Shown: positions 1 to 7,332 of the stretch, one piece after another | Layout of the letters: every line of letters begins with the position of its first letter | How positions within the stretch are numbered: the first letter of the stretch is position 1 | DNA from: Ferrovibrio sp. | GTDB taxonomy: Bacteria > Pseudomonadota > Alphaproteobacteria > Ferrovibrionales > Ferrovibrionaceae | NCBI GenBank assembly: GCA_017991315.1 | Contig: JAGOQS010000002.1 | Location: 186,001 to 250,000, forward strand | Direction of reading: 5' to 3' | Length of the DNA: 64,000 bases | Notes under the pieces: generated by a model | What the model saw: only the letters and a program-made list of their open reading frames with translations | Told to the model about the DNA's origin: nothing | The model's database searches: none | Translations under genes and position numbers: made by a program

Positions 1-30
1 CGCCGAGAGGTAACAGATATCGTCGCTCAT
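1..30 (-). CDS. Probable amidase, first ten codons only (cut by window edge)
   Basis: A minus-strand start codon at 30-28 opens a frame reading MSDDICYLSA out of the left edge. It overlaps the P450 stop by 4 bases (ATGA), the coupling seen in real operons. The opening resembles the N-terminus of amidase-signature enzymes, which often begin with a CYLSATEL-like stretch. Only ten residues are visible, so the family is an inference from this short match. If right, an amide hydrolase follows the SDR and P450 in one transcript. Confidence 0.45.
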   Translation of the reverse strand, partial: MSDDICYLSA

Positions 31-1400
31 CGCTTGCTCGCTATCATGGGCAGGCCGGGCTGCGGCCTGAGGGTGATCTTGGCAATCGGTTCGATCTTTG
101 CGCCCGGTACCAGGTCGAAGCGGAAGCGCCGCGCCAGGGTGGCGAGGATCAGCACCGCTTCGGCCATCGCGAAGGCCATGCCGATGCAGATGCGCGGCCC
201 GGCGCCGAATGGCAGGTAGACGAAGCGCGGCCGCGCGGCGGCCTGGGGGGCCGCAAAGTTTTCCGGGTTGAAACGGTCCGGTTCGGCCCAATAGCGGCGG
301 TGGCGGTGCATCAGCCAGGGCGAAACAATCACCGCCGTACCCTTCGGGATGTCGATACCCATGGCGTGATCGTCCTTGAGCGCCACGCGCGAGGTGCTGT
401 GCGCCGGCGGGTAGAGCCGCATCGCCTCCTCGATCACCATGCGCGTATAGGGCAACTTCTCGATATCGCCCCAATCGGGATCGCGGCCCGGCAACACACT
501 GTCGATCTCGGCCCATAATTTCGCCTGCACGGCGGCATCCTGGCTCAGCAGATACCAGGCCCAGGCCAAAGCCGTGGCGGTGGTCTCATGCCCGGCGAGG
601 AAGAAGGTCGCCATGTGGTCGCGCACTTCGCGATCATCCATGGCACTGCCGTCCGCTTCGGTATCGCGGGCAGACAGCAGCAGGCCGAGCAGGTCGTCAC
701 CGGCCGGCTGACCTTTAGCGATCAGCATGCGGCGGCGTTCGATCAGGCCGTTGATGATGCTGTCCATCTGGCTCAGCGCCGCGCGGCCCTTGGCGGCACC
801 CTGGCGCGGGAACCACGCCGGCAGCCCGAGCAGGTCCGGGATGCTCGGCCGCACCGTCACCTGATAGGCATCCATCGCTGCGCCGACCTGCGACACATCG
901 GAGGCCGGATCGGCGCCGAACATGCTGCGCGCGATGATTTCCAGCGTCACATGCATCATGGCTTCCGCCATGTCGAGCCGCTGGCCGCTCTGCAACGCAT
1001 CGCCAAGCGCGGCGGCGCGTTCGGTCATCAGCGGCGCGAAGGACTGGATGCGGCGCGGCGAGAAGATCGGCGCCATCAGGCGGCGCTGGCGCTTCCAGTC
1101 CAGCCCCTCGCTGGTCAGCAGGCCATTGCCGAGGCCAGGTTCGAGAATGCGCTGACCAAGCGGATCGCGCACGTAATTCGCCACGTTGTCGAGCATGACA
1201 TGGCGGATCAGGTCCGGGTGATTGGCCAGCAGCACCCGGCGCATGAACATCTTGTAGTGGATGTAGTCGCGCTCGTAGGCTTCCTCGCTCCAGGCAGCCA
1301 CCACATTGTCGCGGATAGTGCGGATCACCTTGAATAGATTGCGCCGCTGCAGCGGCTGTGGCTTCACCGGCATGAAGTCTGCGGCGTCTACCACGGCCAT
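27..1400 (-). CDS. Cytochrome P450
   Basis: A 457-residue P450 monooxygenase, full length for the family and without a membrane anchor, so probably soluble. Visible signatures are the I-helix AGHETTA, the K-helix EEAMRLYP (ExxR) and the heme-ligand loop FGAGPRICIG, where the Cys binds heme iron. It needs electrons from a ferredoxin or flavodoxin partner; none is adjacent, though a ferredoxin-NADP reductase gene lies at 27744. The SDR gene upstream on the same strand ends 4 bases before it, suggesting that the two enzymes oxidise the same compound in sequence. The substrate cannot be read from the sequence. Confidence 0.95.
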   Translation of the reverse strand: MAVVDAADFMPVKPQPLQRRNLFKVIRTIRDNVVAAWSEEAYERDYIHYKMFMRRVLLANHPDLIRHVMLDNVANYVRDPLGQRILEPGLGNGLLTSEGLDWKRQRRLMAPIFSPRRIQSFAPLMTERAAALGDALQSGQRLDMAEAMMHVTLEIIARSMFGADPASDVSQVGAAMDAYQVTVRPSIPDLLGLPAWFPRQGAAKGRAALSQMDSIINGLIERRRMLIAKGQPAGDDLLGLLLSARDTEADGSAMDDREVRDHMATFFLAGHETTATALAWAWYLLSQDAAVQAKLWAEIDSVLPGRDPDWGDIEKLPYTRMVIEEAMRLYPPAHSTSRVALKDDHAMGIDIPKGTAVIVSPWLMHRHRRYWAEPDRFNPENFAAPQAAARPRFVYLPFGAGPRICIGMAFAMAEAVLILATLARRFRFDLVPGAKIEPIAKITLRPQPGLPMIASKR

Positions 1401-1404
1401 GGCG

Positions 1405-2172
1405 TTATCCGAACAACGTGGTGGTCATGCCGCCATCCACCACCAGCAAATGGCCGTTGACATAACCACCGGCCGGCGAAACCAGATACAGCGCCGAACC
1501 GGCCAGTTCCGCCGGCTGACCCCAGCGCCCGACCGGCGTGCGGTTGTTGACGAAGGCGACGAATTCCGGCCGCGCCATCAGTTCGGCATTCAGCTCGGTT
1601 TCGAAATAGCCCGGCGCGATGGCATTCACCGTCACGCCCTTCGGCCCGAGTTCGGCGGCCAGCGCCTTGGTGAGACCGAGGATGCCGTGCTTCGACGCGG
1701 TATAGGCCGGGATCGTGGCACGACCCAGCACCGAGAGGATCGAACCGATATTGACGATGCGGCCATAGCCCTGCTCGGCCATCTTGAGGCCGGCGGCCTG
1801 CGACAGCACGAAAGCGGCGGTGAGGTTGGTATCCAGCACCTGGCGCCATTCCTCGAGCTTGTACTCGGCGAGCGGCTTGCGGATATTCATGCCGGCATTG
1901 TTGATCAGGATATCGAGATGTCCCTGCTCGGCGGCGATGCGGTCCACCGCCGCCTTGGCGGCTACACTGTCCATCACATCGAAGGCGGCGATGCCGGCCT
2001 TGATGCCTTCCTGGCGCAATTCCGCAGCGCGGGCTTCCAGGGTATCAGCATGGCGGCCATTCAGCACCACGCTGGCGCCGGCCTGGCCGAACAGCCGGGC
2101 GATCTCGAGGCCGAAACCACGCGAGGCGCCGGTGATCAGCGCCACTTTTCCATCGATCCGAAACGCCTGCAC
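1405..2172 (-). CDS. SDR family oxidoreductase (gluconate 5-dehydrogenase/3-oxoacyl reductase-like)
   Basis: A 255-residue classical short-chain dehydrogenase. It has the NAD(P)-binding TGASRGFG near residue 15, NNAG near residue 90, a Ser in the GSILS loop and the catalytic YTASK. It ends with the usual VDGG motif. The start is GTG at 2172 preceded by GGGGGA. It is first in a transcript with the P450 and a probable amidase. The 5' leader carries three 12-bp-spaced repeats. Likely role is alcohol/ketone interconversion; the substrate is unknown. Confidence 0.9.
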   Translation of the reverse strand: MQAFRIDGKVALITGASRGFGLEIARLFGQAGASVVLNGRHADTLEARAAELRQEGIKAGIAAFDVMDSVAAKAAVDRIAAEQGHLDILINNAGMNIRKPLAEYKLEEWRQVLDTNLTAAFVLSQAAGLKMAEQGYGRIVNIGSILSVLGRATIPAYTASKHGILGLTKALAAELGPKGVTVNAIAPGYFETELNAELMARPEFVAFVNNRTPVGRWGQPAELAGSALYLVSPAGGYVNGHLLVVDGGMTTTLFG

Positions 2173-2184
2173 GCCCAGTTCCCC

Positions 2185-2220
2185 CTAACAGCTTCCCTAA
2201 CGGCTTTTCTAACAGACAGT
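2185..2220. repeat. Three direct repeats of CTAAC(A/G)G at 12-bp spacing
   Basis: CTAACAG, CTAACGG and CTAACAG begin at 2185, 2197 and 2209, exactly 12 bases apart. They lie immediately upstream of the GTG start of the SDR, in the intergenic space shared with the divergent alcohol dehydrogenase. On the transcribed strand they read as repeated (C/T)GTTAG. They could be tandem regulator half-sites or a slipped duplication within the leader. Confidence 0.5.
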
Positions 2221-2314
2221 TTAGCGTTTTGCGCGCTTTACACCAGCGCCCAGCGCTCGCTAGACTCAAGGCCAGCGCTTACCCAAGGTCAAGCAAAAGA
2301 GAAGAGGAAACATC

Positions 2315-3370
2315 GTGCTGCGCAGCTATCAGGTCGCCGAATTTGCCAAGCCGCTGACATTCAGTGAGCGCCCCCTGCCGGAGCCGACCGGCGCCCAGGT
2401 GCTGGTGAAGATGGACCGCTGCGGCGTCTGCCACAGCGACCTGCATATCTGGGACGGCTACTGGGACCTCGGCGGCGGCAAGAAGATCATCGCCGCCAAT
2501 AATGGCAGCCTGCTGCCGCTGACCATGGGCCACGAGATCGTCGGCACCGTGATCGCCAAGGGCCCGGAAGCCACCGGTGTCGAAATCGGCCAGCGCCGCC
2601 TGGTGTTTCCCTGGATCGGCTGCGGCGTCTGCGCGGTGTGCAAGGAAGGTGCTGAGCATCTCTGCGCCGGCAAGGCACAGGCGCTGGGCGTGTTCCTGGA
2701 TGGCGGCTTCGCCAGCCATGTGCTGGTGCCGGCGGCGCATTACCTGCTGGATTACGGCACCCTGGATACCAACCTTGCCTGCACCTATGCCTGCTCCGGC
2801 CTCACCGCCTATTCGGCGCTGAAGAAGATCGGCAAGCTGCCCGATGGCCAGAACCTGCTGATCGTCGGCGCTGGAGGTGTCGGCCTCAACGCCATCGCCA
2901 TGGCCAAGGCGGTGACCGGCCAGGCGCCGATTGTCGCCGACCTCGATCCGGCGAAGCGCGAAGCGGCGCTGAAACTCGGCGCCAAGCAGGCGATTGATCC
3001 GCGCGAGGACGGCATCGGCCGCACCGTGATGAAGGCCACCGGCGGCATGGCTGGTGCGGTGGATTTCGCCGGCTCGCCGCAGAGTTTCGATTTCGCCTAT
3101 GGCCTGCTGCGCAAGGCCGGCCATCTGGTCAGCGTCGGCCTGCTCGGCGGCCAGACCACGCTGTCGCTGCCGCTGCTGGTGATGAAGGGCGTGACGATTT
3201 CCGGCTCCTATGTCGGCAGCCTGGAAGAACTGAAGGAGCTGCTGGCACTGGCCCAGGCGCAGCATCTGCCGGCCCTGCCCATCGAGGTGCGGCCGCTGGA
3301 TGCGGTGAATGGCGCGCTGGAGCAGCTCAAAGCCGGCGGCGTGGTCGGCCGTATCGTTTTGAGCAATTAA
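2315..3370 (+). CDS. Zinc-dependent alcohol dehydrogenase (MDR superfamily)
   Basis: A 351-residue medium-chain dehydrogenase. The N-terminal GroES-like domain has the catalytic zinc ligands in CGVCHSDLH and GHE, and a structural zinc lobe in CGVCAVCKEGAEHLC. The Rossmann domain has GAGGVG. The start is GTG at 2315 with an AGAGGA site upstream. It diverges from the SDR/P450 operon across 142 bases, so it may share control and oxidise an alcohol in the same pathway. The substrate is not predictable. Confidence 0.93.
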   Translation: MLRSYQVAEFAKPLTFSERPLPEPTGAQVLVKMDRCGVCHSDLHIWDGYWDLGGGKKIIAANNGSLLPLTMGHEIVGTVIAKGPEATGVEIGQRRLVFPWIGCGVCAVCKEGAEHLCAGKAQALGVFLDGGFASHVLVPAAHYLLDYGTLDTNLACTYACSGLTAYSALKKIGKLPDGQNLLIVGAGGVGLNAIAMAKAVTGQAPIVADLDPAKREAALKLGAKQAIDPREDGIGRTVMKATGGMAGAVDFAGSPQSFDFAYGLLRKAGHLVSVGLLGGQTTLSLPLLVMKGVTISGSYVGSLEELKELLALAQAQHLPALPIEVRPLDAVNGALEQLKAGGVVGRIVLSN

Positions 3371-3371
3371 G

Positions 3372-4466
3372 CTAGAGAAACAGCGTCAGCACGCCGGTAT
3401 AGCCATAGAGGCGCGCGGCGGCAATTTCGCCGCCGCAATACATGCCGAGCAGCGGCAGGCCGGGAAACGCAGCCGCGATGCGCGCCAGTTCACCCGGTTC
3501 CTGCACGAACTGGTCCTGGCTGCGTGCCATGCAGGAAAAATAGATCGCGCCGCGTGGCTCGGTACCACCGCAGCGGCGCTTGAGGTCGGCCAGCATACGG
3601 TCCATGTCGCGACCCGCGCTCTCGACATCGCGGCGGCAGAAGAACAACTGATCGCCCTCCTCCACCAACGCGCCGATGGCCAGGGCGCCGGCCTGCGGAT
3701 CAATGCCCATGATGTTGCGCACCAGATAATCCGGGCGATCCGAACCGCCGATGGGCAACGCCACCATCAGACCTGAACCGAGCCGGCGCAGATCCTGCAT
3801 CGAGCGGATATTGAAGGCTTCCTGCAATGCCTCATAGGCCGGGCGATGATCGAGCTCCAGCAGCATGTTGCCTTCGGCGGCGGTGATGGTGAGCTGCGGC
3901 CCGGCCTGGGTGCAGCCCTGGCTCAGGCCCGTGAGGATCGGCTGCGCATCGGAAAACACCACGCCGGAAAGGCCACTCTCCACCAGACCGCCGGCCCATT
4001 GCGGCCGCGCCTCGCGCGAGGCAACCAGACCGCCGACCAGATAGGCATTCGAGGCCTCGCCGATATCCTGCAGGATTTCCGGCAACGCCGGCACATGCGG
4101 ATCGGCATGCACGATACCGAGCCAGCCCGCTGGAATCCGGTTCGCCTGGGTGAACAACTCCGCGCTGCCTTCAGGCACGGTGCCGAGCAGGCAGGCAACG
4201 GCAGGCTCATCGCAATATTCGCGACTGCCGGCAGCGATGGAATGACTCACGGCACCGAGCAGATTGCTGATGCCGGTGGCCTCCGTGATGCGGCGCAGCA
4301 CCTGTGGCATCTGCGCGGCGAGATGTTCGGTGACATAGACAAAACCGATATTGGCACTGTCGCCAACCGGCATCACCTGCAGCAGGCTGCCATCCACCGC
4401 CATGCGCCAATCCGCCGCCGTGGCGGCACCGAGACGGAATTTGGAACCGATGGCCTGTTCAGTCAT
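3372..4466 (-). CDS. FIST domain signal-transduction protein
   Basis: A 364-residue protein matching the FIST_N and FIST_C architecture (F-box and intracellular signal transduction). The N-terminal half contains LLGAVSHSIAAGSREYCDEPAV-like segments and the C-terminal half ends PLLGMYCGGEIA, a typical FIST_C ending. I chose ATG at 4466 because AGGAG lies 7 bases upstream; an upstream in-frame start at 4511 is less supported. FIST proteins are thought to sense small ligands and often sit beside sensor kinases, as here. The direct partner is unknown. It converges on the alcohol dehydrogenase with a 1-base gap. Confidence 0.85.
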   Translation of the reverse strand: MTEQAIGSKFRLGAATAADWRMAVDGSLLQVMPVGDSANIGFVYVTEHLAAQMPQVLRRITEATGISNLLGAVSHSIAAGSREYCDEPAVACLLGTVPEGSAELFTQANRIPAGWLGIVHADPHVPALPEILQDIGEASNAYLVGGLVASREARPQWAGGLVESGLSGVVFSDAQPILTGLSQGCTQAGPQLTITAAEGNMLLELDHRPAYEALQEAFNIRSMQDLRRLGSGLMVALPIGGSDRPDYLVRNIMGIDPQAGALAIGALVEEGDQLFFCRRDVESAGRDMDRMLADLKRRCGGTEPRGAIYFSCMARSQDQFVQEPGELARIAAAFPGLPLLGMYCGGEIAAARLYGYTGVLTLFL

Positions 4467-4598
4467 GGTGCTGCTCCTGGCATGGCGCCGCTCCTGGTGG
4501 AGTGACACCACTATATACTATCGTTTCAGCCCTGGCCCAGCCTTGACGCGAAAAAGTGATTGCGCTCGGATGGCAGCAAATCATGCCGGGATGACACC

Positions 4599-5060
4599 AT
4601 GCGCCGCCTTCTTCTCCTTGCCGCAGCCCTGCTTTGCCTCGCTTCGGCGCCGGCAGCAGCCGCCGACTTATCCTCGCCGATGGGACGCTGGCGAACGATT
4701 GATGATGAAACCGGCAGTGAACGCTCGATTGTCGACATCGCCCTGGTCGGCGGCGAATTGCAGGGCCGCATTGTCAAAATATTTCTGCGCCCGGATGAAA
4801 AGCCTGATGCGGTTTGTGACAAATGCGAGGGCGAGCGCAAGGACAAGCCGATTATCGGCATGACCTTCCTCTGGGGCCTGAAGCTGGATGGCAGCAGCAA
4901 GACGGAATGGGCCGGCGGTGCCATCCTCGATCCAAAGAACGGCAAGGTCTACAACGCCAAGGCCGCATTGGCGGATAACGGCCAGACACTCCGTGTGCGT
5001 GGCTTTATCGGTACGCCGCTGCTGGGCCGCAGCCAGGTGTGGAAACGCGAAGCGGAATAG
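4599..5060 (+). CDS. DUF2147 domain exported protein
   Basis: A 153-residue protein starting at ATG 4599 with a clear signal peptide (MRRLLLLAAALLCLASAPAAAA). The mature part begins at about SSPMGRWRT, followed by DDETG, CDKCEGERKDKPIIGM and DPKNGKVY, the conserved blocks of DUF2147. This fold is a small periplasmic beta-barrel of unknown ligand. A TTG at 4560 would add 13 residues ahead of the signal peptide and is unlikely. It converges on the hybrid kinase gene. Confidence 0.88.
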   Translation: MRRLLLLAAALLCLASAPAAAADLSSPMGRWRTIDDETGSERSIVDIALVGGELQGRIVKIFLRPDEKPDAVCDKCEGERKDKPIIGMTFLWGLKLDGSSKTEWAGGAILDPKNGKVYNAKAALADNGQTLRVRGFIGTPLLGRSQVWKREAE

Positions 5061-5066
5061 CCCAGT

Positions 5067-7208
5067 TCAACGCGGCCCGAGATAGCCCCATACCGTGGCG
5101 AGGAAGCGGTCCACCTGGATCGGCTTGGTCAGGTAGTCGTTGAAGCCGGCGGACGAACCGCGCTCCAGCGAACGCTTGTCGGCATCGGCAGTAAGCGCGA
5201 TCACCGGCGTATCAACCAACGATGTGTCGGCGCGCAGTTGGCGCAACACCTCGAAGCCATCCATATCCGGCAGGTGAATATCGAGCAGGATCAGATCCGG
5301 CCGCTCCTGCTGCGCCATGGTGACACCTTCACTGCCCTTGTCGGCAGTGAGCAGCAGCAGATTCGGCACCGAGGCCAGCATACGCTTCACCAGCAGCACA
5401 TTGGCCGGATTATCCTCGATATACAGCACCCGCCCGGTGGTGTTCTGTGCGAAATGCAACGGCCGGGCCGGCAAGGCGGTCATCGGCGGTGGCGGCGTGG
5501 TTCGGGCGAAGCGTACCCAGAAACGGCTGCCCTTGCCCGCCTCGCTCTCGAAACCGATATCGCCCTGCATGAATTCCGCCAGTCGCTTGGCGGTGGCCAG
5601 CCCAATGCCGGTGCCTTCGACGGCGCTGCCCTCGCGGCCCAGCCGGTTGAAAGCCTCGAATACCTGGCCCTGCTGTTCCATCGGGATGCCGGTGCCATCA
5701 TCGGCGACAAAGAATTCGACGCGACCATCGGGCACCAAGCGGCAGCCGATCTCGATGCGCCCATCATAGCGGCCATACTTCGCCGCATTGGAAATGAAAT
5801 TCGTCATGATCTGGTTGAAGCGCGTCAGGTCGATCAGCACATGCGCATTCTCGGGCAGTTGCTTCACCTCAACATTCTGGCCGCGCCCCTCGGCTAATGC
5901 CCGCGCGATACGGCTCAGATCGGTGAGCAGGCTATTGGCTTCGATGCTCTCCATCGACAGCGTGACGCGGCCTGCCTCGATCTTGGCCAGATCAAGTACC
6001 TGTTCGATCAGTGCCAGCAATTGCCGGCCGCTGCCCTCGATCATGTGGATGAATTCGCGCTGCTGTTCGGTCAGGCTGTCGCGCGTACCCATGGCCAGAA
6101 GCTGCGCAAAGCCGAGCACGGAATTCAGCGGCGTGCGCAATTCGTGGCTCATCGAGGCAAGGAAGCTGGACTTGGCAAGATTGGCCGCCTCGGCCTGCTC
6201 GCGTGCGACACGAAGCTGTTCCTCGGCATGGCGCTGTTGCGTGATATCCACCACCACGCCATCCCAGATGATCGAATCATCGGGGCCACGGCTGGGGCGG
6301 ACATAATTGCGCACCCATTTCATCGGGCTGCCATCGGCGGGGTGGATACGGGAATCCACCGCCAGCGGTCGCAGATTCTGGTCCGCCGCATCCACCTGGG
6401 CGAGATAGCGCGCGCGGTCGCCCGGCTCCACCACGGCGGAGAGCAGGTTGGGATCGCGTTTGATCGCCGCCGGCTCCAGGCCGAACAGCGCCTTGGCGCC
6501 AGAACCAACGAAGGGATAATGCAGGCTGCCATCCGGCCGCTGTATCCGGCGATAGATCATGCCAGGGAAATTGTCGGAAATACCCTTGAGATGCCGCTCG
6601 AGGTCGCGGCGTTGCGCCAGCAGCAGGATGCCGCCGCCGAGGATCAAGGTGCCGATCGCCACTTCCACGGCGAAACCAAAGCCATTTGCGATCAGCAGGC
6701 TCTTAGCCAGCGGCGCATCCAGCAGCATCAGCACGAGATAGCTGGTCAGGGCCGCCGGGCCGATCAGCAGCGACAGAAAAAACAGATGGCGGAAATTCGG
6801 CCGGGCACGGCCATCGGCTTCGCGCGCCATATGCCAGATCAACATGCCGACCAGCGCGGTGATGTAGACCGAGACAACGCCACCATAAACACCGACGCCA
6901 CCGAGCCAGGCCCGATAGGCGGCGGCCGCCGTGGCCGCGATCAGGCCGGCGATGGGACCGCCGAGCAAGGCGCCGAGGCCGACCGCGACATGGCGCGCAT
7001 CCCAGACCAGGCCATTGCCCTGGGCCGCCGGCATCTGCATGGAAAGCAAGGCAGCGACAGCGAATATCACACCAAGACATATCGTATGCAGATTGCGGCG
7101 GCGCGCCAGACGGCTGGCGGAAAGCGCGTCATGCAGCAAGGCCACGACCAGGAACAGCACAAGTGTGCCGGCGAAGCTGCTGATGCTATCTGAGTGTATC
7201 GGCACCAT
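5067..7208 (-). CDS. Hybrid sensor histidine kinase with 5TM-5TMR_LYT-like sensor, PAS and receiver domains
   Basis: With the start at ATG 7208 the protein is 713 residues. The first ~200 form a multi-helix membrane module with VWDARHVAVGLGALLGGP and AAYRAWLGGVG, matching the 5TM-5TMR_LYT sensor. A PAS domain follows, then HisKA with SHELRTP, an HATPase domain with DDGTGIP and GTGIGLA, and a C-terminal receiver with phosphoacceptor DIHLPD and a TKP lysine. The longer frame to 7415 would overlap the divergent kinase, so I rejected it. The built-in receiver suggests a phosphorelay. The stimulus is unknown. Confidence 0.88.
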   Translation of the reverse strand: MVPIHSDSISSFAGTLVLFLVVALLHDALSASRLARRRNLHTICLGVIFAVAALLSMQMPAAQGNGLVWDARHVAVGLGALLGGPIAGLIAATAAAAYRAWLGGVGVYGGVVSVYITALVGMLIWHMAREADGRARPNFRHLFFLSLLIGPAALTSYLVLMLLDAPLAKSLLIANGFGFAVEVAIGTLILGGGILLLAQRRDLERHLKGISDNFPGMIYRRIQRPDGSLHYPFVGSGAKALFGLEPAAIKRDPNLLSAVVEPGDRARYLAQVDAADQNLRPLAVDSRIHPADGSPMKWVRNYVRPSRGPDDSIIWDGVVVDITQQRHAEEQLRVAREQAEAANLAKSSFLASMSHELRTPLNSVLGFAQLLAMGTRDSLTEQQREFIHMIEGSGRQLLALIEQVLDLAKIEAGRVTLSMESIEANSLLTDLSRIARALAEGRGQNVEVKQLPENAHVLIDLTRFNQIMTNFISNAAKYGRYDGRIEIGCRLVPDGRVEFFVADDGTGIPMEQQGQVFEAFNRLGREGSAVEGTGIGLATAKRLAEFMQGDIGFESEAGKGSRFWVRFARTTPPPPMTALPARPLHFAQNTTGRVLYIEDNPANVLLVKRMLASVPNLLLLTADKGSEGVTMAQQERPDLILLDIHLPDMDGFEVLRQLRADTSLVDTPVIALTADADKRSLERGSSAGFNDYLTKPIQVDRFLATVWGYLGPR

Positions 7209-7332
7209 TCCACCAGTATAGAGTGTTGGTTGCCGGCGGCCAATCCGGCTGTTCCATTCATGGTGCGTCCGTTCCCGGAGTATCCTGCGGCCCTGCTTGC
7301 CCGGCTGGCGGGTGCGGCGTAGGCTGGCTGCC

